Shown: positions 32,512 through 40,840 of the stretch, piece after piece
How the letters are laid out: each line of letters begins with the position of its first letter
How positions within the stretch are numbered: the stretch's first letter is position 1
Notes under the pieces: model-generated
Told to the model about the DNA's origin: nothing
The model's input: the letters and a program-made list of their open reading frames with translations, nothing else
Databases searched by the model: none
NCBI RefSeq assembly: GCF_030441895.1
Contig: NZ_JARJAS010000007.1
DNA: 64,000 nucleotides
Reading direction: 5' to 3' (one strand)
DNA from: Enterococcus_D entomosocium
GTDB lineage: Bacteria; Bacillota; Bacilli; Lactobacillales; Enterococcaceae
Position numbers and translations under genes: made by a program

Positions 32512-33912
32512 TCATAATTTTGTTTTGTATTTCTCGTCGTTTGCGGCACTCCAGCCAAATTGGTACGTTAAGGCAAAGGCTAAAATAAAGGTGATCACCG
32601 AAGCAATAACGGTGGCATAAAATCCTTGATCTAATCCAGTTTCTGGATTGATCAACGACGGGACACCGAGTACGCCGGTTGCTAAACTATACAATTTCCC
32701 ACCAAATAGTGAAGTGATCAAACCCCCTATTGCTGCACTGATACTGCCTATCAAAAAAGGTCTTTTCGCAGGAACGTTGATACCGAATAAGGCAGGTTCA
32801 GTGATACCGAAAAGTCCTGATACACCAGCCCCTAACGTCACAGCCTTGATATTTTTGATTTTCGTTTTTGCTGCGATTGCAAATACTGCGCCCGTTTGGC
32901 CCATTGCGGCTACAAAGAAGACGACAGCGCCAAAGTAACTAAATCCAAGTGTGGCAAACTCGGTAGCAAAAATCGGGATAAATGCTTTACTGATGCCTAG
33001 GAATACCAATAACTGCCAAGTTCCTCCAACTAACGTTCCCGTCAAGATGGGACTTACCTCATAAAGGAAATTGATAAGGTTGGTCACACCATCCATTGCA
33101 TAAGTCAAAACTGGGCCTAGTACCATGAAGGTGATTGGCACAACCACGATTAAGGTCAACATTGGTACAAAAATCATTTTCAATAAGTCTGGAATCACTT
33201 TCCGCAGTTGCTTTTCCACGATGGCTGCAAACCAAGCAGCCACAATAATTGGAAAAACGGTGCTGCTATAATCACGGATCAATAATGGCAATTGAGCAAA
33301 GGTCAAATCCGCCCCTTCTGTAACCGCTGTCAAAACATTAGGATATAAAAGTGCTGCTGCAATCGCCATTGAAATAAAGGGCTTGCCACCAAACTTGGTC
33401 GCAGCTGTATAAGCAAGGAAGAATGGCAGAAAGAAAAAGATCCCTTTGCCCATCGCGTCAATTACTAAATAAGTGCCGCTTGTCGTATCTACGATATTTA
33501 AGAAAACCAATAATGCCAAAATCCCCTGAAGGGTTCCGCAGGCACCTAGAACACCGATAAATGGAATGAAGATGGCAGAAGCAATGTCCGAGATAGTGTC
33601 AATGATCCCCATTTTCTCAGGCGGATTCTCCTCATCTAACACTTCATCAACGGCTCCTTGTGTTTTAGCACCAAGAAGTTTTTCAGCTTCACTATAGTAT
33701 TCAGTCACCTTATTTCCCATAATGACTTGTAGCTCTCCACCTCGGTCATATAATCCCATCACAGCAGAAATCTCATTGAGCTTCTCATCATTCACTTTGG
33801 AACGATCTTTTAGCTTGAAGCGCAGTCTTGTAAAACAATGGGTAACAGAATTGATATTTTCTTGCGAACCAACCAGTTGAATAATTTTTTCTGTTGTTTC
33901 TCGTTTATCCAT
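32512..33912 (-). CDS. PTS EIIBC, glucose/beta-glucoside superfamily
   Basis: 466 residues. EIIB (1-85) carries the phospho-cysteine C26 in THCFTRLRFKL; EIIC (about 105-455) has ten or so membrane helices and the GITEPALFGIN loop. It imports and phosphorylates a sugar or glycoside of the sucrose/trehalose/beta-glucoside group. There is no fused EIIA; the separate EIIA gene is 26 bp upstream. As the last gene of the operon, it provides entry for the substrate handled by the oxidoreductases and lyases. The substrate cannot be read from the sequence. Confidence 0.9.
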   Translation of the reverse strand: MDKRETTEKIIQLVGSQENINSVTHCFTRLRFKLKDRSKVNDEKLNEISAVMGLYDRGGELQVIMGNKVTEYYSEAEKLLGAKTQGAVDEVLDEENPPEKMGIIDTISDIASAIFIPFIGVLGACGTLQGILALLVFLNIVDTTSGTYLVIDAMGKGIFFFLPFFLAYTAATKFGGKPFISMAIAAALLYPNVLTAVTEGADLTFAQLPLLIRDYSSTVFPIIVAAWFAAIVEKQLRKVIPDLLKMIFVPMLTLIVVVPITFMVLGPVLTYAMDGVTNLINFLYEVSPILTGTLVGGTWQLLVFLGISKAFIPIFATEFATLGFSYFGAVVFFVAAMGQTGAVFAIAAKTKIKNIKAVTLGAGVSGLFGITEPALFGINVPAKRPFLIGSISAAIGGLITSLFGGKLYSLATGVLGVPSLINPETGLDQGFYATVIASVITFILAFALTYQFGWSAANDEKYKTKL

Positions 33913-33938
33913 TATGAGTATCTCCCTTTTATCAAAAA

Positions 33939-34418
33939 TTAGTTTATTTTTCCGATTTCCTCACCAACAACTACTTTCTTTGCTTTAATTTCATCAAATA
34001 CGGCCTCGGTCTGCCGATTCGTGTAGACGACGATGATCGTCTTTGGTTTTTCTAACCTATCAAGCATATTTAGATCTACATGGGCGATTTTATGTTTCGG
34101 AGAAACTTTGTCGCCCACTTGTACGAATACTTGAAAAGGTTTCCCTGCCAATTCTACTGTGTCGATTCCAATATGGACTAAAACCTCATCTCCGCTTTTC
34201 GTTACCAAACCAATCGCATGTTTGGTTGGAAAAACAGTAGTGACTTTTCCATAAATCGGAGCATAAATATCACCATCAGACGGTTCAATACCATAACCAT
34301 CGCCTAACATTTTGCTAGAAAACACAGGATCACTGATCTGGGTAATATTGATCAAACGTCCATTACTTGGTGCGTAAAATGGTGCACCTTTATCATTTTT
34401 AAAAAGATTGAACATCAT
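33939..34418 (-). CDS. PTS EIIA, glucose (Crr) type
   Basis: 159 residues. The Crr fold is evident: GDGYGIEPSDGDIYAPIYGKV, then KHAIGLV and the active-site histidine in VLVHIGIDTVELAGKPF. It transfers phosphate from HPr to the EIIBC encoded next. It overlaps nothing but follows the ROK gene by three bases, so the two are translationally close. Confidence 0.93.
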   Translation of the reverse strand: MMFNLFKNDKGAPFYAPSNGRLINITQISDPVFSSKMLGDGYGIEPSDGDIYAPIYGKVTTVFPTKHAIGLVTKSGDEVLVHIGIDTVELAGKPFQVFVQVGDKVSPKHKIAHVDLNMLDRLEKPKTIIVVYTNRQTEAVFDEIKAKKVVVGEEIGKIN

Positions 34419-34421
34419 TGC

Positions 34422-35393
34422 TTATCCTTTCTGTTTGGAAAGTACGAGATACGCAGCCCCCAAAACCCCAGCGGTGTTTCCTAAATTTGCGAGAGTAAGG
34501 CGTTCTTTGTTTCTTGCTTTTGGAAAAACAAATCGTTCACAGCTAAGCTGCACGTGGTCTAACAATACCTGCCCAGCAGCTGCGATCCCGCCACCTAAAA
34601 TGATTTTATCTGGGTCCAGCGTATTGGTGATGTGTGCGCAGGCTAGACCGATATAATAAGAAAACTCAGTCACGACATGGACTGCGAATACATCTTGTTC
34701 CTTTGCCGCATCAAATATTTCTTTGACACTCACTTGCTGATGACTACGGACTTTCTCCTTTAAGGAACTTTCTTCCTTGAATGTCTCGGCTAATTTCTTC
34801 ATCAGGTGGACTAACCCTGTTGCACTTGCGATCGATTCAAGACAACCTTGGTTGCCACAAGTACATTGAAACTCTTCATCATCCGTCACATGAAGATGCC
34901 CGATTTCGCCGGCACAGCCGTGCCTTCCGACGACTAATTCATGATTGACGATCATTCCGCCACCAACACCCGTTCCTAATGTAAGAAACACTACATTTGC
35001 CTGATCTTCACCAGAGCCTTTCCATTTTTCTCCTAGTGCCGCTGCATTGGCATCATTTTCCAAGAAAAACGGACAAGCAAATGCTTGGGCAAACTGCTCA
35101 TTTATTGGTTCGGTATGATGCCAATGTAAATTATATGCACCTGACACCGTACCATTGCTCCGATCGACAGCCCCTGGGCTGCCCATACCGATTCCCAAAA
35201 TGCGCGCCATCGCGATTTGCTGCTCCACTATTGTTTGTTTGATCGAAGCGATGATCGTTGGAATAATTTGTTTCCCATTTTGTTCCGTGTTCGTTTCGAT
35301 CGTCCACTGATGAAGTAGTTCGCCGTTCGTTTTTATAATGGCTGATTTAGTCGTCGTTCCACCTAAATCAATACCAATAATCAAATCTTTCAT
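34422..35393 (-). CDS. ROK-family sugar kinase
   Basis: 323 residues. ATP-binding GIDLGGTTTKSAI, LENDANAAALGE, TLGTGVGGGMIVN and the ROK zinc motif CTCGNQGCLE are all present. Such kinases phosphorylate glucose, fructose, N-acetyl sugars or allose. There is no DNA-binding domain, so it is an enzyme rather than a ROK repressor. In this operon it likely phosphorylates a sugar released in the cytoplasm after cleavage of the glycoside. Confidence 0.9.
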   Translation of the reverse strand: MKDLIIGIDLGGTTTKSAIIKTNGELLHQWTIETNTEQNGKQIIPTIIASIKQTIVEQQIAMARILGIGMGSPGAVDRSNGTVSGAYNLHWHHTEPINEQFAQAFACPFFLENDANAAALGEKWKGSGEDQANVVFLTLGTGVGGGMIVNHELVVGRHGCAGEIGHLHVTDDEEFQCTCGNQGCLESIASATGLVHLMKKLAETFKEESSLKEKVRSHQQVSVKEIFDAAKEQDVFAVHVVTEFSYYIGLACAHITNTLDPDKIILGGGIAAAGQVLLDHVQLSCERFVFPKARNKERLTLANLGNTAGVLGAAYLVLSKQKG

Positions 35394-35417
35394 GCTCTCT
35401 TCCTTTTCTTCTTGATT

Positions 35418-36059
35418 TCATTCATTAAAGGTTTGCAGCCGTAGTTTATTTTCTTTGTATTCAATGATCGTAATACTGGAATTACCAATCTCTTGAAAAA
35501 CATTTGTCTTGGGACTAATGCTTCTCACGAGATGGCGAATGACATTCCCATGAGTGACGATTAAACAATTACGGTCCGTTCCCTCACAACTGTTCGCCAA
35601 GATTTCTTCTAATGCTTTTTCTAAGCGCTCGTTAAATTCAGTAGCAGATTCAGCATCGTGGTAAGGGTCTAAGGCTTTCATCGTATCGGCGATTTCGGCA
35701 AGAGACAGTTTGCCAAAGACCTCTTTTAATTCAATTCCGTGTTTTTCAGCAACTTTAGGATAAACTTCTTCTCCCAACACCGCTTCAAAGGAACCAAAGA
35801 AGGTTTCTCTCAACTCTTTCATTGCGTGGATCTTTACCGAAGTACTCATTGTATTTTGGGCTAAAATCAACTTTGCCGTCTGAAGGGTACGACCTAAGTC
35901 ACTAGTATAAACGGTGTGAAAAGGGACTTCTTTCAAGCGTTCACCTGTTTGACTTGCACTTTGTTCTCCTTCTGGTGTTAACGGTGTGTCTGACCACCCT
36001 TGCATTTTTTTGTATTTATTTAAATAAGTTTGTCCATGACGTACAAAATACATCTTCAT
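35418..36059 (-). CDS. Histidine phosphatase family protein (phosphoglycerate-mutase-like)
   Basis: 213 residues: VRHGQTYLNKYKKMQGWSDTPLTPEG with the phospho-histidine, RETFFGSFEA and VTHGNVIRHLV with the second catalytic histidine. In this setting it is more likely a sugar-phosphate phosphatase than a glycolytic mutase. A PTS would deliver a 6-phospho-glycoside, so a phosphatase within the operon would make chemical sense. Confidence 0.85.
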   Translation of the reverse strand: MKMYFVRHGQTYLNKYKKMQGWSDTPLTPEGEQSASQTGERLKEVPFHTVYTSDLGRTLQTAKLILAQNTMSTSVKIHAMKELRETFFGSFEAVLGEEVYPKVAEKHGIELKEVFGKLSLAEIADTMKALDPYHDAESATEFNERLEKALEEILANSCEGTDRNCLIVTHGNVIRHLVRSISPKTNVFQEIGNSSITIIEYKENKLRLQTFNE

Positions 36060-36089
36060 TTTTTATCCTGCTTTCAGTCTTTCACGCTG

Positions 36090-36119
36090 AAGGGAAATAA
36101 GTGGATCATTATTCCCCTT
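36090..36119 (-). other. Intercistronic hairpin inside the deglycosylation operon
   Basis: On the minus strand AAGGGGAATAA pairs with TTATTTCCCTT (one G-U) around eight bases, in the only sizeable gap (79 bp) of the operon. There is no T run, so it is probably an mRNA stability or attenuation element that lowers expression of the four downstream genes relative to the upstream five. Confidence 0.55.
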
Positions 36120-36138
36120 GCGTTCGATTTGATTATAG

Positions 36139-37119
36139 CTAACACGATGACATTCCCAAAATCTCTTTTTCCATTTTGATATGTCGCTTCAACATATCAT
36201 ACCCACTGATATACGCTTCATTTTCGAATTCTGACATAATGTAACCTTCAAAATCAGATTCTTGAATGACAGGTAAGATTTCTTCATAAGGGATACTTGC
36301 TTCCTTATTATTTTCAAACATCCAATGATACTTCGCATGAAATTCAAAGGTATAAGGAATGATCGCTTTTAACCCTTCTTTATCCCATTCTTTACGAAAT
36401 TGCACGAAACCATACATTCCTTGAACTGCTGGAAAAATCGCTGGTGAGGCGTGTAGTTCCTTCATTTTAGTCATTACGCTTTCTAAAGGCTCATCAGCAT
36501 AGCGCATCTCAGCAGCTATCTGCAAGTGTTCTTCAGAAGCCCCAGCCTTGATGGCTTTATCCCAATGCGGTTTGTTTGGTTTGGTAGCGAAACAACCAAA
36601 ATCGGGAATAAAGCCAATATGCTTAGAGCCGGTTCTCTTAACGACGGCTAAGTTTTCTTGAATATAAGGGGTTGATGGTGTTTCAGGATTATGGATCTCA
36701 ATGCCGACTTTCACATCGTATAACTCCGCATAAGGTGCCAGTTTTTCTAATACTGATGGTGGAATCACAAATTGTGCTCGCAGAACCCTACAGCCTAGTT
36801 TATGAGCACTTTGAATATCCGTAATGGCAGCTTTTAATAGTTCATCTTCCGTTAAATTCCGATCATGGCGCATACCCAAATCATTGCTGGCAGAATAGCA
36901 AATCGGACCAATCCCATATTTTTCTTTGCAGTCATTGACTAATCCCAAAAACGCATCGCTGACGTATGGGTATGAGGGTATCATCTGTGCTGCAACGATT
37001 TCGTAGCCTTCTGCGCCACACTCGGCGGCTTTTTTTACACATTCTTCGAATGAATACGTGCCATTGGCATATTCCATCGTAAACGTGAATAGTGTTGCCC
37101 CTAATTTGATTTTACTCAT
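36139..37119 (-). CDS. TIM-barrel sugar epimerase/lyase, candidate C-glycoside deglycosidase alpha subunit
   Basis: 326 residues of the xylose-isomerase-like TIM barrel (AP endonuclease 2 superfamily). The four metal ligands typical of the fold can be located: E141 (GIEIHN), D173 (IPDFGCF), H261 (FEFHAKYH) and E297 (SEFENE). The DUF6379-like gene ends 13 bp before it, the alpha-beta pairing of C-glycoside deglycosidases (DgpC/DgpB, DfgA/DfgB), where the alpha subunit cleaves the C-C bond of a 3-oxo-glycoside. It might alternatively cleave or epimerise 3-oxo-O-glycosides. The pairing, not the fold alone, is the basis for the call. Confidence 0.75.
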   Translation of the reverse strand: MSKIKLGATLFTFTMEYANGTYSFEECVKKAAECGAEGYEIVAAQMIPSYPYVSDAFLGLVNDCKEKYGIGPICYSASNDLGMRHDRNLTEDELLKAAITDIQSAHKLGCRVLRAQFVIPPSVLEKLAPYAELYDVKVGIEIHNPETPSTPYIQENLAVVKRTGSKHIGFIPDFGCFATKPNKPHWDKAIKAGASEEHLQIAAEMRYADEPLESVMTKMKELHASPAIFPAVQGMYGFVQFRKEWDKEGLKAIIPYTFEFHAKYHWMFENNKEASIPYEEILPVIQESDFEGYIMSEFENEAYISGYDMLKRHIKMEKEILGMSSC

Positions 37120-37132
37120 GATTTGCCTCCTT

Positions 37133-37564
37133 TTAGTCGATCAACTCGATCGTTTTTTCTTGTCCGCTATCCAAGGGCATGAATTGATGCCCTGGTCCGA
37201 TCTGCATGTAAGGAACCCTCAGCATCAACTCTACTTTGATCGTATGCTTCCCTGCTGGTAACCCGCCTTGCTTGATCACTTTGACCTGTGCAGGCGCGGT
37301 CAACTGCCAGAATTCAGTCACACAATCTTTTAATTCGGTCGGAGCAAACTCTTTCCCATTGATACAAAAACGCAAATCTTGTGGCAAGATTGGTTCGTCA
37401 TCGACCGTAACCTCAAAACGATCGATGGTCGATAAGAAGTGGCCGCGGTAATAGCCTAGCCTTAGGTCAAACTGATAGCCGACTTTTTCTCCATTGGCAT
37501 ACCTATTTTTTAATGATCCGTCCGTGATAACATCAACGAATCGCATTTTCATTGCAAAAGCCAT
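37133..37564 (-). CDS. DUF6379-like protein, candidate C-glycoside deglycosidase beta subunit
   Basis: 143 residues, predicted all-beta, no signal peptide. Opening MKMRFVDVITDGSLKNRYANGEKVGYQFDLRLGYYRG split in short strands, WQLTAP and PYMQIGPGHQFMPLDSG near the end. I recognise it as the C-glycoside deglycosidase beta subunit type (DUF6379, CGDB), which packs on the TIM-barrel alpha subunit and shapes the active site. It is immediately upstream of the alpha gene and downstream of a Gfo/Idh/MocA gene, the same partners as in characterised puerarin-cleaving clusters. Family assignment is from memory and should be checked by profile search. Confidence 0.7.
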   Translation of the reverse strand: MAFAMKMRFVDVITDGSLKNRYANGEKVGYQFDLRLGYYRGHFLSTIDRFEVTVDDEPILPQDLRFCINGKEFAPTELKDCVTEFWQLTAPAQVKVIKQGGLPAGKHTIKVELMLRVPYMQIGPGHQFMPLDSGQEKTIELID

Positions 37565-37579
37565 GACGCTTCTCCTCCT

Positions 37580-38686
37580 TTAGTTGATGGTAATTTCTTT
37601 TCCTTCTTCTGCCGATCGATAAATGGCATCTAAAATCTGTGTGACCACAAATGCTTGTTCTGGTTTCACTAAAGGTTCTTTGTCTTCTCCCACAGCATCA
37701 AGCCATTGCTTGACCTCTAATACTTCTGGCGCATTGCTGCCACCTTCAAAATATGCAATGTTTCCAGCAGCGCTGAGGGATTCTTCGGTAAGTAAACCGT
37801 TTTTGGCTTGATTGAAAATCAACTCATTGGTTTTGAAGCTCATACCGGCGTTGATCTGAGCACCTGCTTTCGTTCCACAAAGAGTGGTCGCTGCTTCTTT
37901 CGACTCTAAAATATTCAACGCCCAAGAGGATTCTAAAAAGATCGTGGCACCATTTTTCATCTTGATAAAGCCGAATGCTGAATCTTCTACTTCAAAACTT
38001 TCCGTGTCCCAAGGCCCAAACATATTGCCAGCGTCTGCTCCCGGTAAAGAGCCTAACTTATGGAAGACCGAGCCATTAACGGAAACTGGTTCATAGTTAT
38101 CCATCATCCATAAAGTGATGTCCAATGCATGCGTCCCGATATCAATCAATGGTCCGCCACCTTGTTGTGATTTATCAGGAAAGACACCCCAAGTTGGGAC
38201 CGCTTTACGGCGCAGAGCATGGGCTTTGGCAAAATAAATTTCTCCAAGCTCTCCTTTACTTGTGCTCTCGTGTAACGAACGGACTTCTTCTCTAAAACGA
38301 TTTTGGTAACCGATGGTAAATTTCTTCCCCGATTTCTTCCAAGCTGCCATCATTTTTTCAGCTGCTTCTGTGTTATGGGCCATTGGTTTTTCACATAAAA
38401 CATGTTTGCCTGCTTCAAATGCTGCTACTGTAATTGGACTATGACTCACGTTTGGTGTACAAACATGAACGATATTGATTGCGGGATCTGCTAGTAGATC
38501 ATGGTAATCTTGATAATAATTTGCTCCGACAACGCCGTATTTTTCACAGGCGGTTTTCGCCCGCTCCACTTGAATATCACAAAAAGCAACTAGTTCTGCT
38601 TTGTCTTGTTGCTGGCTTAGTGCAGGAAAATGCTTTTGATTGGCGATACCGCCACAGCCGATAATACCGATTTTTAATTTTTTCAT
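37580..38686 (-). CDS. Gfo/Idh/MocA oxidoreductase, candidate glycoside 3-dehydrogenase (1)
   Basis: 368 residues. Rossmann fold GIIGCGGIANQKHFPAL, the EKPMA motif of the family (CEKPMAHN) and the substrate-side GGGPLIDIGTHALDITLW with its catalytic His and Asp. NAD(P)-dependent members oxidise or reduce sugar hydroxyls. In C-glycoside clusters the equivalent enzyme (DgpA) oxidises C3 of the sugar to give the 3-oxo form needed for cleavage. It starts 16 bp after the epimerase gene. Confidence 0.85.
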   Translation of the reverse strand: MKKLKIGIIGCGGIANQKHFPALSQQQDKAELVAFCDIQVERAKTACEKYGVVGANYYQDYHDLLADPAINIVHVCTPNVSHSPITVAAFEAGKHVLCEKPMAHNTEAAEKMMAAWKKSGKKFTIGYQNRFREEVRSLHESTSKGELGEIYFAKAHALRRKAVPTWGVFPDKSQQGGGPLIDIGTHALDITLWMMDNYEPVSVNGSVFHKLGSLPGADAGNMFGPWDTESFEVEDSAFGFIKMKNGATIFLESSWALNILESKEAATTLCGTKAGAQINAGMSFKTNELIFNQAKNGLLTEESLSAAGNIAYFEGGSNAPEVLEVKQWLDAVGEDKEPLVKPEQAFVVTQILDAIYRSAEEGKEITIN

Positions 38687-38702
38687 TTTTTTCTACTCCT
38701 TC

Positions 38703-39617
38703 TTAGATCACATAATTCCGCAAATAGTGGGTACTTAATGTGACAGATTTTTTTACATCTTCTTCATTTTTTTCAAATGCTTTGTCTTCGATCTCAATAC
38801 ATGTATAGCCGTCATAACCGATATCCGTTAATGCAGACACATATTTTCCCCAATCAACATCTCCTAAGCCAGGTAACTTAGGCGCCATGAATGTTAACGG
38901 AGGTGCCATGACCCCTACTTCAGCAAGTTTGTCTGGATAAAGTTTGATGTCTTTGTAATGAACATGAAAGATTTTCTCTTTAAACTCTGTCAGCGGCTTC
39001 AAGTAATCGATTTGCTGCCAGACAAAATGAGAAGGATCATAGTTCAATCCAATAAAGTCACTATCCAATAGTTCAAAAACCTCACGCCAAATGTTCGGCG
39101 TAGTCATTAAGTTTTGTCCGCCTGGCCATTCATCCTCAGTAAAATACATCGGGCAATTCTCGATGGCGATCCGTACACCTTTTTCCTCGGCATATTTGAT
39201 GATCGGCGGCCAAACGATTGCCACTTCTTTTAGATTTTCTGCAACCGATTTGCTTGGCATCCGACCAATAAATGTGGTCACTAGGTTGACATTCAGTAAA
39301 CTGGCTGCATCGATAACAGTATATAAGTGTTCGATGATGGTTTTTCTTTTCACTAAATCCTCATCTAATGGATTGGGATAATAAGCTAATGCCGAGATCT
39401 CAACACCTTTTTCATGGCAGATCGTCAAGAGTGCTGCCGCTTTTTCGGCAGTCAAATGCTGCGTGTCAATATGAGAAACGCCAGCATAGCGTCTTTCTGC
39501 TTTTCCTTGCGGCCAACAAGCAACCTCCACGCACTCTAAGCCGTTTTCTGCAACAATAGCGATCATTTCCTCAAATGTTTGTTGGGCAAAAATGGCACTT
39601 ACTACACCTAATTTCAT
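38703..39617 (-). CDS. TIM-barrel sugar isomerase/epimerase
   Basis: 304 residues, xylose-isomerase-like barrel distinct from the alpha-subunit candidate. Metal ligands appear in IAIENCPMY, GLNYDPSHF, FHVHYKDIK and CIEIEDKAF. Sequence style resembles IolE/DUF epimerases that act on keto-sugars. I chose ATG at 39617 (AAGGAGG upstream); a longer frame to 39668 runs into the upstream gene. It may epimerise or isomerise a 3-oxo sugar released by the lyase. Confidence 0.85.
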   Translation of the reverse strand: MKLGVVSAIFAQQTFEEMIAIVAENGLECVEVACWPQGKAERRYAGVSHIDTQHLTAEKAAALLTICHEKGVEISALAYYPNPLDEDLVKRKTIIEHLYTVIDAASLLNVNLVTTFIGRMPSKSVAENLKEVAIVWPPIIKYAEEKGVRIAIENCPMYFTEDEWPGGQNLMTTPNIWREVFELLDSDFIGLNYDPSHFVWQQIDYLKPLTEFKEKIFHVHYKDIKLYPDKLAEVGVMAPPLTFMAPKLPGLGDVDWGKYVSALTDIGYDGYTCIEIEDKAFEKNEEDVKKSVTLSTHYLRNYVI

Positions 39618-39639
39618 GATTTTCCTCCTTCTTATTTGT

Positions 39640-40686
39640 TCAAAGAGCAACGGATTGATTGGTTTCACTGGATTGAACAGCGGCTTCCATGATTCGTAGA
39701 ACTTCCCGTACTTCAGCTATTTTGATCAATGGTTCTTCTTTTCCTTCAATCGCAGCAACTACATTTTGATAAAAGTCTGTCCATTCAGTCACTACTTCTG
39801 GCAAGGGCTCTTCATACAACACACCGGCTGGTTGCGGAGCAAATTGACGGGTCGGTCCAGCCACTGTTTCAGCAATCTGAGCAGGCAATTTATCTAGTAG
39901 TTCACTCGTTCTGGCGATCCCTCCGTCACAAGCGAAAGAATTGATGTAGGCAGTTCCACGATTCCCTGCTGCTAACCAGCGAGGTTGATACTTCAAAAGA
40001 TAGGTGGCAAGTTCAATATGGTAAGTAATGCCATTGTCAAACTTCAATGTTAAATTGAAGTAATCATCGACCTCGTCATTGATGATGCTTTTGATATCCG
40101 CAAAAATCGTGATTGGCTTTGCACCTTTCATCATTTGCATCGCTTGATCGATCAAATGAACGCCCCAATCGTACATCATGCCTCCACCGTACTTTTTGTA
40201 GAGATGCCATTCATGGATTCGACCATTGGCAGTATGGAGACGAGACTCGATCGTAAACACTTCGCCCAGCTGGTTTTCGTCCACCAGTTTTTTTATTATG
40301 CGAAAATCTCGATCCCAACGACGGTTTTGATGTACCGTGAAAAATACATGATTCTCCTTAACAGCAGCAATCATCTCGTCAAACTCCTTAACAGTTAAGG
40401 CTGCTGGTTTTTCATCAATGATATTCAAACCTGCTTTGGCGGCTTTGATCGTCATTTCTTTATGCAGATGGTTTGGTACAGTGAGAAGAACCGTATTGAT
40501 AGCCGCATTTTCAAACATTTCCTCAGCTGAAAGATAGACATCGTATTTACTATCAGAAATATCTTTTAGTTTTTTAGGATCGATATCGCAAATTGCCACA
40601 ATCTCGACACCTGCTACTCGTGGGGCATTTTTCTCATGCCATTTCCCCATACCGCCGTATCCGACGATTCCTAATCTGATCGTCAT
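39640..40686 (-). CDS. Gfo/Idh/MocA oxidoreductase, candidate glycoside 3-dehydrogenase (2)
   Basis: 348 residues. GIVGYGGMGKWHEKNAP Rossmann motif, DEKPAALTVKEF and GGGMMYDWGVHLIDQAM with the catalytic His. It is only distantly similar to the other oxidoreductase of the operon, so the two may do the opposite steps: oxidise the incoming glycoside and reduce the released 3-oxo sugar, recycling NAD. It is the first gene of the operon. The promoter should lie within 40690-40795; a weak TTGGAA/TAAATG pair at 17 bp is visible there, consistent with AraC activation. Confidence 0.85.
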   Translation of the reverse strand: MTIRLGIVGYGGMGKWHEKNAPRVAGVEIVAICDIDPKKLKDISDSKYDVYLSAEEMFENAAINTVLLTVPNHLHKEMTIKAAKAGLNIIDEKPAALTVKEFDEMIAAVKENHVFFTVHQNRRWDRDFRIIKKLVDENQLGEVFTIESRLHTANGRIHEWHLYKKYGGGMMYDWGVHLIDQAMQMMKGAKPITIFADIKSIINDEVDDYFNLTLKFDNGITYHIELATYLLKYQPRWLAAGNRGTAYINSFACDGGIARTSELLDKLPAQIAETVAGPTRQFAPQPAGVLYEEPLPEVVTEWTDFYQNVVAAIEGKEEPLIKIAEVREVLRIMEAAVQSSETNQSVAL

Positions 40687-40794
40687 TTCTTTTCCCTCCC
40701 TTTCATTTACACTTTAAGTTTAGCGATTCCAAAACAAAGTAACCGCTCTCTATTTGACCTACTCTCATTTCTTTTTTACCATCACGAGTCCAGC

Positions 40795-40840
40795 ACAAAA
40801 AAGCGAGGTAAAAAAGTAATGATTACTTTTCTACCTCGCT
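40795..40840 (-). terminator. Terminator of the AraC/GH39-like regulator gene
   Basis: AGCGAGGTA...TACCTCGCT, extended by AAAAGTAAT/ATTACTTTT, an almost perfect long stem with T6 on the minus strand. The stop codon of the regulator lies inside the stem, so the regulator and the nine-gene operon are separate transcripts. Confidence 0.9.

Noticed and set aside
40731..40745. Possible cre (GAGAGCGGTTACT) before the deglycosylation operon
   Set aside because: Two mismatches at conserved positions; plausible for catabolite control but not good enough to annotate.
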